A DNA stretch of 31,675 nucleotides from positions 1-31,675 of the forward strand of contig CALMZW010000404.1 in assembly GCA_937870605.1 (NCBI GenBank), written 5' to 3'. How positions within the stretch are numbered: the first letter of the stretch is position 1; the number at the start of each line of letters is the position of its first letter. The notes beneath the pieces are model-generated. The model made no database searches, was not told the origin of the DNA, and saw only the letters and a list, made by a program, of their open reading frames with translations. Below, in pieces: positions 14,367 through 22,157 of this stretch. This DNA is from an uncultured Synergistaceae bacterium (GTDB taxonomy: Bacteria > Synergistota > Synergistia > Synergistales > Aminobacteriaceae). A program made the translations under genes and the position numbers.

Positions 14367-14915
14367 ATGAAAAACACCCTTGTATTCTTCGCTTTCGTAC
14401 TCGTCGCGATCGTCCTTCCGCTTCGCGCTTCGGCGGATCCGGGGCTGCGGTGCGAGTGGCGGAAGGTCGCGTTCGATACGCCGGTCGCCTTCTCGGCGCC
14501 GCAGAAGGCCGGAATGGACGCCGTCACGCTGCTCCTGCCCGAGACGGCCGCTCCGGGAAGCGGGCGTCTCGAGATCACGCTCGTCTCGATCCCGAAGGCC
14601 ATGCGCGAGGGAATGGGAATGAAAAGCGACGACGAACTCGCGGGATACGTGAAGAGCACGTTTCTCGGAACCGCGAAGCCGGCCGAAAGGACCGTGGAGC
14701 GGACGTTCATTGGAAAGAAGGTCGCCGGCGGCGTCCAGAACGTGAAGATTCCCCGGAAGGCGGAACTGACGCTGTTCCTGATCCCGCTGTCCGGAGAGGA
14801 CACCCTCGCGCTCGCGCTCGTCCGGGACGCGGCCGTCCCCGCGGACGAGGCCGAAAGCGTGCTCGGGACGATATCGCGAACGCTCACGGAGATCCCCGAA
14901 AAAAAGAGCGAGTGA
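14367..14915 (+). CDS. Secreted hypothetical protein
   Basis: The gene lies 13 bases past the previous stop with GAGAGGAGAG before its ATG. The product (182 residues) has a signal peptide (MKNT then a Phe/Val/Leu core, cleavage near ASADP at 22-25) and a mature domain of alternating strands and two helices. Recognisable segments include a start WRKVAFDTPVAFSAP, a middle helix DDELAGYVKSTFLG and a late ELTLFLIPLSGEDTLALAL strand pair. This pattern recalls small periplasmic domains of the PsbP/DUF1795 kind that begin with a 'fsiPapaGW'-like strand, but the match is too weak to name. It is the last gene of the pspA run and is followed by a hairpin. Confidence 0.72.
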   Translation: MKNTLVFFAFVLVAIVLPLRASADPGLRCEWRKVAFDTPVAFSAPQKAGMDAVTLLLPETAAPGSGRLEITLVSIPKAMREGMGMKSDDELAGYVKSTFLGTAKPAERTVERTFIGKKVAGGVQNVKIPRKAELTLFLIPLSGEDTLALALVRDAAVPADEAESVLGTISRTLTEIPEKKSE

Positions 14916-14931
14916 CGAACGGAGTCTTCCG

Positions 14932-14970
14932 ACGCGCCCCGACGCGCACCTTGGCCCGGGGCGCGTTGTC
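14932..14970 (+). terminator. Probable terminator of the pspA gene run
   Basis: ACGCGCCCCG (14932-14941) pairs perfectly with CGGGGCGCGT (14957-14966) around a 15-base loop, followed by TGTCTTC. The T-run is weak, so termination may be partial. Confidence 0.5.
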
Positions 14971-14992
14971 TTCATCCGGGATATGATAAAAT
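14966..14992 (+). promoter_or_regulatory. Possible promoter of the diguanylate cyclase gene
   Basis: An extended -10 (TG, one base, TAAAAT at 14987-14992) follows TTGTCT (14966-14971) at a short spacing of 15 bases. The TG extension may compensate for the short spacer. Confidence 0.4.
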
Positions 14993-15037
14993 TAACTCGA
15001 CACTTCAAACTTCTCTCCCTGGGAGATGCGTTCTCTG

Positions 15038-17479
15038 ATGTCATCCAGACGGCTCTCTTCACGGGTCACATCGCTTCTGCTCGTGCTTGTCTCGATCCAG
15101 TGCCTCATCGTTGGAATGATTTTCCTGGGCGTCCTCTCCGCCGTGGAGGAAAAGATGCGCCGTCTTCACGACCTCGAAACGGGACGCGAACTGTCCGCAT
15201 CGATCACGCGGACGGCGATGTCCGTCTCGTCGGAGCGACGGATCGTTCTGACCCTTCTGGACAAGAACGCAGCATCCCCCGACGACCGGGACGAACTCAG
15301 CCTGGAGCGGGCCCGGTCCGCCGTTTCGATGGCGGGAATCCTCTCGCACGATCGCCCGGAAACGGACGACCTCGCCAACCGCTACCGCATCCTTCGGAAC
15401 GCCCGCGACCGGACGGACGAGGCCCTCGACAAAGAACACGACGCGCGGGGGACGAGCGCGAAAGAACAGTGGATCGCGGCGACGGGCGCTTTTTTGGCGG
15501 AGGCCGAAAGGGTTCTGGAACGAATCTCCTTTTTCCCCGGAGATGAAACCGGACGGTTCGTGTCATCCACGATCCTGTGTCTTCGGATCCTTCGCTTCCG
15601 GGTCGCCCTCGAAAACACCGCGGGCTCCTTCGTCCGCCTCTTGCACCGGAACGGTCCGCATGACCCAGGCGAGGTGCTCGAGACGCGCCGCCTCAAGGAA
15701 CGCGAGGCGTCGCTGTTTGCGGACGTCCGGGGACTCGTCGCGCTGACGGGACCTGTAACGCTGCGCAACAACACGGAATCCGTCGACGCCTATCATCGCG
15801 CCCGACTGACGCCCCTGATGGAGCATATCCTTCGGACGTCCGCCCACGGCGTATCGACGGAAGAGTATCTTCAGGCGCTCTCTCCGATGCTTCGTTCGAC
15901 CGGGACGCTGTTCCTGCATGCCGATGTCGCCGCCGGGGCGCACCTGAAGGAGCTTCGGACGCTGCTCGAGAAACGGACGAACCACGAAATCCTGTATTTC
16001 AGCGCGGTGGTGCTGCTCGCCCTTCTGATGTGCTTCCTGCTGGTCTTCCGGGTCTCGCGTCCGCTTGCCCGGATTCACGGAATCGTCCGCGATCTCGAGG
16101 CGGGGAACACGGACGCGCCCTTTCCCACACTGAAATACGGCGACGAGTTCGGCGCGTTGTCCGAGACGCTGGAGCGCTTCCGCCGAACGCTCCGGGATCG
16201 GGACGCCCTGAACAAAACGCTCCGGGAACGGGAACAGTGGATCCGCCTGATCACCGATTCGGTCCCCGCCAGAATCGCGTACATCGACTCCGATATCCGG
16301 TATCAGTACATCAACCGGACCTACGCGGAAGCCTACGGCATCGCGCAGGACTCGCTCGTCGGGGTTCCTCTCCGCGAATTCGCGGGAGACGACGTGATGG
16401 CCAAAATCGACCGCTACATCAAACGCGCGCTGGCGGGAGAGGTCGTCCGGTTCACCGAGGTCTTTCCGACAAAGCCGGAGCCCAGTTCTTCGGAAGTCGC
16501 GTACGTCCCCCGAAAGGACGAATCCGGGCGGGTCATCGGCTTTTTCACCCTCACCATCGACGTGACGGACCGCGAACGCGCGATCGCGGCCCTCAAGGCA
16601 AGCGAGGAACGCCTTTCCCTGGCCATCGAGGCGACGAGCGACGGACTTTTCGACTGGGACCTTCGTGACGACACCATCTTCTACAGCCCGAGATGGTTTA
16701 CGATGCTCGGCTACGTCCCCGGAACGATGCCGTACTGCCTCTCCACGTGGGAAGACCTCGTGCATCCGGACGACCTTCCCGCGGCCATGGAAAAGCAGCG
16801 GCGAAGCATCGCGGGTTTTGAACCGTACGTTGCCGAGTTCCGAATGCGAACATTCGACGGCGACTGGAAGTGGATCCTCTCCCGCGCGCGCATCGTCGCG
16901 CGGGACGAGAACGGGAAAGCGACCCGGATCGTCGGAACGCACGTGGACATCACCGAGCGCAAAAACCTCGAGCGACGCCTTTCGGAGCTTGCGACGAGCG
17001 ACGAACTGACCGGTCTGAGCAACCGCCGCCACTTCCTCGAAACGGGCGCGCGCGAAGTGGAGCGAAGCAGGAGAAACGGCTCTCCGCTGGCCTTTCTGAT
17101 GCTGGACCTCGACAACTTCAAGGACGTCAACGACCGGTACGGGCATCCGACCGGCGACGCTGCGCTCCGTCTCTTCGCCGACACCGGCGCGAAAACGCTC
17201 CGGGTCACGGACATCTTCGGCCGGCTGGGCGGCGAGGAGTTCGCGATCCTGCTTCCGGACACGCCGGAGGAGGGCGCGCAAGCACTGGCGCAACGGTTGC
17301 GCCGCGACGTCGAGAAGACGGCGTTTCCGTCGGACGAGGGGACGTTTTCCGTGACCGTCAGCATCGGCATCTCATCAATGACCGATCCCGAGGATTCGCT
17401 GAACGACCTCATGCACCGCGCGGACCGCGCGCTGTACGAGAGCAAGCGGGCCGGACGGAATTGCGTGACTGTCGCGTGA
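15038..17479 (+). CDS. Membrane diguanylate cyclase (HAMP-PAS-PAS-GGDEF)
   Basis: The product (813 residues) makes the second messenger c-di-GMP from two GTP. A first membrane helix (about 12-36) and a second (about 316-338) enclose a helical periplasmic sensor of about 280 residues. A HAMP segment follows (VSRPLARIHGIVRDLEAG), then two PAS domains (about 398-515 and 520-645, the second ending in a PAC motif GTHVDITERK), then GGDEF. The active-site motif is GGEEF (731-735), a functional variant. RVTD (722-725), five residues before it, is the inhibitory I-site, so product feedback is expected. There is no EAL domain. ATG 15026 is in frame, but GGGAG touches it directly; ATG 15038 places that GGGAG 12 bases upstream and is preferred. 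The signal sensed is unknown. Confidence 0.93.
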   Translation: MSSRRLSSRVTSLLLVLVSIQCLIVGMIFLGVLSAVEEKMRRLHDLETGRELSASITRTAMSVSSERRIVLTLLDKNAASPDDRDELSLERARSAVSMAGILSHDRPETDDLANRYRILRNARDRTDEALDKEHDARGTSAKEQWIAATGAFLAEAERVLERISFFPGDETGRFVSSTILCLRILRFRVALENTAGSFVRLLHRNGPHDPGEVLETRRLKEREASLFADVRGLVALTGPVTLRNNTESVDAYHRARLTPLMEHILRTSAHGVSTEEYLQALSPMLRSTGTLFLHADVAAGAHLKELRTLLEKRTNHEILYFSAVVLLALLMCFLLVFRVSRPLARIHGIVRDLEAGNTDAPFPTLKYGDEFGALSETLERFRRTLRDRDALNKTLREREQWIRLITDSVPARIAYIDSDIRYQYINRTYAEAYGIAQDSLVGVPLREFAGDDVMAKIDRYIKRALAGEVVRFTEVFPTKPEPSSSEVAYVPRKDESGRVIGFFTLTIDVTDRERAIAALKASEERLSLAIEATSDGLFDWDLRDDTIFYSPRWFTMLGYVPGTMPYCLSTWEDLVHPDDLPAAMEKQRRSIAGFEPYVAEFRMRTFDGDWKWILSRARIVARDENGKATRIVGTHVDITERKNLERRLSELATSDELTGLSNRRHFLETGAREVERSRRNGSPLAFLMLDLDNFKDVNDRYGHPTGDAALRLFADTGAKTLRVTDIFGRLGGEEFAILLPDTPEEGAQALAQRLRRDVEKTAFPSDEGTFSVTVSIGISSMTDPEDSLNDLMHRADRALYESKRAGRNCVTVA

Positions 17480-17537
17480 TGGATTTCCACGATCCGGCGA
17501 TGTCCGCGGAGCTTTCCACTCCAGGGAGGGACATCCC

Positions 17538-17954
17538 ATTTCGACTCAGAAAAAACCCGAACTGACCGTCAGCGCGGCGGTTCTGACGGACAAGGACAAA
17601 ATCTTCATTGCGCGACGTCCGCTCTCGGACCGGCGCGGCCTCGGCGGTTTCTGGGAATTCCCCGGCGGAAAGCTGGAGCCGGGAGAGACGCCCGAAGCGT
17701 GTCTTATCCGCGAGATCCGCGAGGAACTGGACGTCGAGATCGCGGTCGGTCCGCTGTGTCTCGAATGGACATACGACTATCCCGCGTACCGCGTCCTCCT
17801 GCGCGCCTACCTGGCGACGATCGTCGCGGGCGACGTGGTCCTCCGCGATCACGACGCCGCCCTGTGGGTCACGCGCGATCGGCTGGCCGACTATCCGTTC
17901 CTGCCGGCGGACGACATCCTCGTGGCGCGCCTTCTCCGCATGGAACATCCGTAA
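17538..17954 (+). CDS. mutT: MutT-type Nudix hydrolase with an ATT start codon
   Basis: The product (138 residues) is a Nudix hydrolase close to MutT, which removes 8-oxo-dGTP from the nucleotide pool. The N-terminus (LTVSAAVLTDKDKIFIARRP), the segment GGFWEFPGGKLEPGE and the Nudix box (G-x5-E-x7-REIREELDV) are all present; Asp replaces the usual Gly near the end of the box, as in some homologues. The frame has no ATG, GTG or TTG between the upstream in-frame stop (17466) and the Nudix core. ATT 17538 has GGGAGGG upstream with seven bases between and gives the N-terminal length normal for MutT, so I take it as the start. It follows the diguanylate cyclase stop by 58 bases on the same strand. 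Confidence 0.85.
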   Translation: MSTQKKPELTVSAAVLTDKDKIFIARRPLSDRRGLGGFWEFPGGKLEPGETPEACLIREIREELDVEIAVGPLCLEWTYDYPAYRVLLRAYLATIVAGDVVLRDHDAALWVTRDRLADYPFLPADDILVARLLRMEHP

Positions 17955-17987
17955 GGGAGGAACGTCCGTCCGCGGGCATCCCTCCGC

Positions 17988-18034
17988 ATTGGATGGGTTG
18001 GAGCCGCCGTAATTGGCTCTTTCAATCCTCCAAT
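17988..18034 (+). terminator. Long imperfect hairpin between mutT and the MocR gene
   Basis: ATTGGA pairs with TCCAAT at the base, GGGTTG with CAATCC in the middle (one G-T), and GAGCC (18001-18005) with GGCTC (18015-18019) at the top, 17 pairs in all with a one-base and a three-base bulge. TTT follows the top stem, so it may be a weak mutT terminator. It ends 8 bases before a TACAAT -10-like box (18043-18048) and could equally be an operator or leader element of the MocR gene. Confidence 0.45.
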
Positions 18035-18093
18035 CCGACCGGTACAATCCTCACCGGATTCGTGAACGCGATCCGTCCGGGGAGGGATGTCCT

Positions 18094-19608
18094 GTGCGCC
18101 TGCAGATCGAACGGAATTCGGATGTTCCGATGTACCTTCAGCTTCGCGACAGCTTCCGGGAAGGGATTCTGTCCGGCGAGCTTCCGGGCGGAACGCTGCT
18201 GCCGCCGGAGCGGAAACTCGCGGAGGAACTCGGGGTCAACCGGAGCACCGTCGTGAAGGCCTACGACGAACTGAAAGCGGAGGGACTGGCCGAGGGGTTC
18301 GTCGGCCGCGGCACGACCGTCCTCTCGCAGCTCTTCCCGCGATCCGGGGACGAACCCGTCATGCCGCTCCCGTGGAACCAGCTCCTCAACGAGGACAGCG
18401 CGTCGCCGAACGGAAGCATCATCCGGGACATGATGCGCGACGCGGGCGGACAGGACCGGATTTCTTTCGCGGGAGGCATTCCCGACGCGTCGCTCTACCC
18501 GGTGGACGCGGTCCGGACGGTCGCGCGGACGCTCCTCTCCGAAGATCCGCGGTCCCTTCTGCTGCCGAGCCCGGTGCACGGACAGGAATGCCTCAGGGAG
18601 AGCATCGCGCGCTACCTGCTCACGCGCCACGTGACGGTTTCGGGAAGCGACGTCTTCGTCCTCGCCGGATCGCAGCAGGGGCTCGACTACGCGGCGCGGC
18701 TGCTGCTCCGTCCCGGGGATACGGTCGTCGTTGAGGACCCGACCTTTTTCGGCGCGATCCAGAGCTTCCGGACCGCCGGAGCGCGCGTGCTCGGCGTTCC
18801 GATCGACGAATCGGGCATCCGGACGGACATTCTCGACGTGGTGTTGCAGCGCTACCGGCCCCGCTTGATCTACACGCTTCCGACCTACCAGAACCCCACG
18901 GGGGTCACGACGTCGGCCGAACGGCGCCGCGAGCTTTTGCGCCTGGCCTGGAAATACCGCGTTCCGATCCTGGAGGACGATCCCTACTCCGATCTCTCCT
19001 ACGACGGAACGCCCCCGCCGTCGCTCTTCGCGACGGACCCGTCCGGGCACGTCCTCTCGCTCGGCTCCTTCTCGAAGACGCTCTTCCTCGGGACGCGGAT
19101 CGGCTGGATCGTCGGCGCGCGGCGCGTTCTGGACGCCTTCTGCCGCATGAAACAGTACACCGACCTGCATACGAACACGCCGGCGCAGTTCCTTCTCGAC
19201 CGTTTCCTCCGCGAGGGGCATTACGCCGCGCACCTCCGCATCGTCCGCGAACAGTACGCACTGCGCAGAAACGCCATGATCCGTGCGCTGGAGCAGTTCG
19301 CCCCGCCCGGCGTCAACTGGAACGCGCCGGCCGGCGGGTACTACATCTGGTCCCGGCTTCCGCCGTCCGTCGACGTATCGCGTCTCGCTGCGGCGGCCGC
19401 GCGACGGGGCGTCTCCTATCTCCCGGGGAACGCCTTCTTCGCGGACGGCGCGCAGGGAACGACGCACATGCGGCTCTGCTTCGCCGCGGAACCCGAGGAC
19501 AGGGTGCGCGAAGGAATCCGGCGCCTCATGGAGGCGGTCGGCGAGTGTTCCCGCGACGGACGCGCGCGGACTCTCGAGCACGCCGGAGCCGCGAATCCCG
19601 TGGTTTGA
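18094..19608 (+). CDS. MocR-type regulator (GntR HTH fused to aminotransferase domain)
   Basis: The product (504 residues) is a GntR-family winged helix (about 8-76, with LPPERKLAEELGVNRSTVVKAYDEL) joined to a fold-type I PLP aminotransferase domain (about 120-480), the layout of MocR regulators such as PdxR, GabR and EhuR. The PLP lysine is Lys328 in SFSKTLFLGTRIGW, and NPTG (267-270) and ILEDDPY (292-298) hold PLP-contacting residues. Such proteins sense amino acids or PLP and usually control neighbouring genes. The start is GTG 18094, with GGGAGGG seven bases upstream; the longer frame from 18013 lacks a site and overlaps a hairpin. Downstream come a PhzF-type isomerase and an Asp/Glu racemase, which suggests that the regulator controls amino-acid racemisation or breakdown. 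Confidence 0.93.
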   Translation: MRLQIERNSDVPMYLQLRDSFREGILSGELPGGTLLPPERKLAEELGVNRSTVVKAYDELKAEGLAEGFVGRGTTVLSQLFPRSGDEPVMPLPWNQLLNEDSASPNGSIIRDMMRDAGGQDRISFAGGIPDASLYPVDAVRTVARTLLSEDPRSLLLPSPVHGQECLRESIARYLLTRHVTVSGSDVFVLAGSQQGLDYAARLLLRPGDTVVVEDPTFFGAIQSFRTAGARVLGVPIDESGIRTDILDVVLQRYRPRLIYTLPTYQNPTGVTTSAERRRELLRLAWKYRVPILEDDPYSDLSYDGTPPPSLFATDPSGHVLSLGSFSKTLFLGTRIGWIVGARRVLDAFCRMKQYTDLHTNTPAQFLLDRFLREGHYAAHLRIVREQYALRRNAMIRALEQFAPPGVNWNAPAGGYYIWSRLPPSVDVSRLAAAAARRGVSYLPGNAFFADGAQGTTHMRLCFAAEPEDRVREGIRRLMEAVGECSRDGRARTLEHAGAANPVV

Positions 19609-19667
19609 ACGTCGGACGGCGGAATCCGGTTCGACGATGACAAAAACATAAAGAGAGGTGTCGGGAC

Positions 19668-20564
19668 ATGAGAGTGGCGATCAAGCAGGTGGATGCATTC
19701 AGCGACGTCCCCTTCGGGGGCAATCCCGCGGGGGTCGTTCTGAACGCGGAGGGACTCGACGACGCGGCGATGCTCGGGATCGCGCGCGAGATGAACCTCT
19801 CGGAGACGGCGTTCGTGACGCCGTCGGACGTTGCGGACTTCCGGGTGCGCTTCTTCACGCCGCGCAGGGAAGTTGATCTGTGCGGACACGCGACGATCGG
19901 GACCTTCGCGGCGCTCGAGGAAGAGGGGCGTCTCGCGAAGGACCGGACGACCTTCACCCAGGAAACCGGCGCGGGCGTCCTTCCGGTCGAGATCCAACGG
20001 GAGGGCCCGAGACCCCTCTTCATGATGAATCAGGCGCTTCCGACCTTCCGGGAGGCGTCCTCGCGCACGGAGGTCGCGGCGCTGCTCCGCATTGACGCGG
20101 ACGAACTGCTCGACCTCCCGGTCGCCGTAGTGTCGACCGGGCTGCCCTGGCTGACCTTCGGGCTCAGGTCGCTGAAGACGCTCTCCGGGCTCCGACCCGA
20201 CTTTCCCGCGATCGCGAAGGCGAGCCGCGAAGGCGACTACGTCGGGTTCTCGGTCTTCTCGCCCGAAACGCTCAAGCCGGAGTCGACCTACCACATCCGC
20301 TCCTTCGCGCCCGTCGTGAACATCGACGAAGACCCCGTCTGCGGGACCTGCAACGGGTGCGTCTCCGCCTACGTCGTGAACTACCGGGTCGTTCCGCTCT
20401 CCGATCGCGTCTGCATGACCGCCGAAGCCGGATACGGCGTCGACAGGCCGGGCCGCGTCTCGACGATCGTCGAACGCCGCGAAGACCGGATCACGGCCGT
20501 CCGAGTCGGCGGTCCGGCGATCACGGTCCTCGACGGCTCGATCGAAACGGGGATCCGGCGATGA
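19668..20564 (+). CDS. PhzF family isomerase/epimerase
   Basis: The product (298 residues) is a two-lobed PhzF-like protein of the diaminopimelate-epimerase fold. Family marks are QVDAFSDVPFGGNPAGV at the start, the catalytic Glu46 in NLSETAFV, RFFTPRREVDLCGHATIGT in lobe one and RSFAPVVNIDEDPVCGTCNGC in lobe two. PhzF itself isomerises a phenazine precursor, but no phenazine genes are present, and most family members act as isomerases of unknown small molecules. The usual glycine-rich EDPxTGSA loop carries three cysteines here (CGTCNGC), which is unusual. The ATG has AGAGAGGTG upstream. The stop overlaps the start of the racemase gene (ATGA), so the two are co-translated. Confidence 0.93.
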   Translation: MRVAIKQVDAFSDVPFGGNPAGVVLNAEGLDDAAMLGIAREMNLSETAFVTPSDVADFRVRFFTPRREVDLCGHATIGTFAALEEEGRLAKDRTTFTQETGAGVLPVEIQREGPRPLFMMNQALPTFREASSRTEVAALLRIDADELLDLPVAVVSTGLPWLTFGLRSLKTLSGLRPDFPAIAKASREGDYVGFSVFSPETLKPESTYHIRSFAPVVNIDEDPVCGTCNGCVSAYVVNYRVVPLSDRVCMTAEAGYGVDRPGRVSTIVERREDRITAVRVGGPAITVLDGSIETGIRR

Positions 20565-21268
20565 AGCTCATCGGCCTGATCGGCGGCACGAGCTGGGAGT
20601 CGACTATCGAATACTACCGGATCCTCAACGAAACGGCCGCGCGCAGGCTCGGGGGGCTCAGCTCGGCCGAGTGCCTGCTGTATTCGCTCGACTTCGCGCC
20701 CGTGGAGTTGCTCCTTCGGGAAGGCAAGTGGGACGAACTCGGCGGGATCATGCTGGACGCGGGACGCGCCGTCGCCCGCGGGGGCGCCTCGTTCCTGCTG
20801 ATCTGCTCGAACACGCTGCACCGCTACGCCGAAGCCCTCGAAAAGGAGACGGGGCTCCCCGTGCTCCACATCGCCGACGCCGCGGCGAGCGATGCCGGGA
20901 GGCGGGGCTTCACGCGCGTGGGGCTTCTCGGAACGAAGCCCCTGATGCGCTCCGAGTATTACCCCCGCCGGATGCGGGAAGGCTTCGGAATCGACGTGAT
21001 CGTCCCCGGCGACGACGACATGGATAGCGTGAACCGGATCATCTTCGACGAGCTGTGCCGGGGGATCCTCCGGGACGAGTCGCGGACGGCGGTGCTCGGG
21101 ATCATGGACGCTCTCGCCGCGCGGGGCGCGCAGGGGATCGTTCTCGGCTGCACCGAACTGCCGCTGCTGATCCGGCCGGAGCACACGGAGCTGCCGCTCA
21201 TGGACACGACGCAGCTCCACGCGGAGGCCGCGGTGGATCGCGCGCTGGAGCCGGAAACGGCCCGCTGA
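20561..21268 (+). CDS. Aspartate/glutamate racemase family protein
   Basis: The product (235 residues) is an Asp/Glu racemase of the PLP-independent two-cysteine type. Both catalytic cysteines are visible in symmetric positions: Cys82 in LLICSNTLH and Cys197 in IVLGCTELPLL. The N-terminal IGLIGGTSWEST is the substrate-carboxylate loop typical of aspartate racemases (YgeA-like). The family interconverts L- and D-aspartate or glutamate, and broader substrates are known. It overlaps the PhzF-type gene by four bases, and a MocR regulator is upstream, so the three may form a small operon for D-amino-acid metabolism. Substrate choice cannot be read from the sequence. Confidence 0.92.
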   Translation: MKLIGLIGGTSWESTIEYYRILNETAARRLGGLSSAECLLYSLDFAPVELLLREGKWDELGGIMLDAGRAVARGGASFLLICSNTLHRYAEALEKETGLPVLHIADAAASDAGRRGFTRVGLLGTKPLMRSEYYPRRMREGFGIDVIVPGDDDMDSVNRIIFDELCRGILRDESRTAVLGIMDALAARGAQGIVLGCTELPLLIRPEHTELPLMDTTQLHAEAAVDRALEPETAR

Positions 21269-21292
21269 GATCGCCTGAACGATGTGCAGAGG

Positions 21293-21320
21293 ACGGGGCC
21301 TCCTGTTCTGGAGGCCCCGT
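21293..21320. terminator. Hairpin between the racemase and B3/4-domain genes
   Basis: ACGGGGCCTCC pairs perfectly with GGAGGCCCCGT around TGTTCT. No T-run follows on either strand, but the location between convergent genes supports a terminator role. Confidence 0.6.
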
Positions 21321-21336
21321 TCCGGTCAAGAGGCGT

Positions 21337-22044
21337 TCACTCGCCCGCCGTGAGGATGTCGAGGCGCTCCTTCACGGCGTCGGGCGAGAGCGGCGCCACG
21401 TTCTCCCAGAGGCGTTCCAGATGGTCCCGGATGGCGTCCCGCGACACGCCGGGAACGCCGTAGACGAGATACAGCACGTTCTTCGTTTCCGGGCCGATCG
21501 GCGAGCGATTGTCCGGACCGTACAGGATGCTGCCTATGACGCCGCGTCCGTCCGCGACCCGGAGATCTCCCTCCTTCATCTTCTGAACCGCGCCCTTCCC
21601 GAGCAGCGCGTACTCCTCGTCCGGCGACGCGAGCGACGCGTCGAGCGGGAGATCGAGCAGGTCGAGGTCGTGCCCCGCGGTGAGGACGCCGCTCGACAGT
21701 TCGGCCGCGAACATCGCGGTCACGAGGTTCGAGACCTTCGGAATATGCTTTCCCTTGAGAACGATCGATTCCAGCTGCATCAGGACATGGTACGTCTTGT
21801 CGAACCGCCGGTAGTACGCCGCGTACTCCCGGTAGACCGGCAGTTCCCGGAGCGCCGCGCGGTCCATGGAGCCGCAGCGCGCCCGAAGAGATTCCTCCGT
21901 CTCCGTCCGAAAGGCCTCGACCGACGCGCCGACCGGTCCGTTCGGCGCGTCCCGGACGACGAGGATTCCGGTCGACGTCCCGGCCTTTGCCTCCTTCCAG
22001 CGCGTTCCCGTGTGCAGGATGTCCTGCGTTTTCGTCTGAATCAT
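21337..22044 (-). CDS. B3/4 domain protein (PheRS beta-like editing domain)
   Basis: The product (235 residues) is a free-standing B3/B4 domain, the module that in phenylalanyl-tRNA synthetase beta holds the editing site for Tyr-tRNA(Phe). Free-standing copies are widespread, and their role is unsettled; trans-editing of mischarged tRNA is the usual guess. Typical segments are YREYAAYYRRFDKTYHV, the helix SIVLKGKHIPKVSNLVTAM and the later AGHDLDLLDLPLDASLA with conserved acidic residues, then NVLYLVYGVPG. No aminoacylation or tRNA-anticodon domain is attached. The start at ATG 22044 has GGAAGGGG ten bases upstream; longer frames run into the divergent AraC gene. It is transcribed away from that regulator, which may control it. 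Confidence 0.85.
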   Translation of the reverse strand: MIQTKTQDILHTGTRWKEAKAGTSTGILVVRDAPNGPVGASVEAFRTETEESLRARCGSMDRAALRELPVYREYAAYYRRFDKTYHVLMQLESIVLKGKHIPKVSNLVTAMFAAELSSGVLTAGHDLDLLDLPLDASLASPDEEYALLGKGAVQKMKEGDLRVADGRGVIGSILYGPDNRSPIGPETKNVLYLVYGVPGVSRDAIRDHLERLWENVAPLSPDAVKERLDILTAGE

Positions 22045-22157
22045 CGTTGCATCGCCCCTTCCTTTTTCGGCCGATTGTAGGATGCGCGTCGGGCGTCCGG
22101 CTTGTACGATATTGCAGAAGATCACAGCGGGGCGGACATTCCGCCCGGGAGGATACG

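Noticed and set aside
17409..18047. A minus-strand frame and two plus-strand frames (17608-18012, 17699-18256) over mutT.
   Set aside because: They are shadows that stand out only because the real mutT frame lacks a conventional start codon; none shows a domain.
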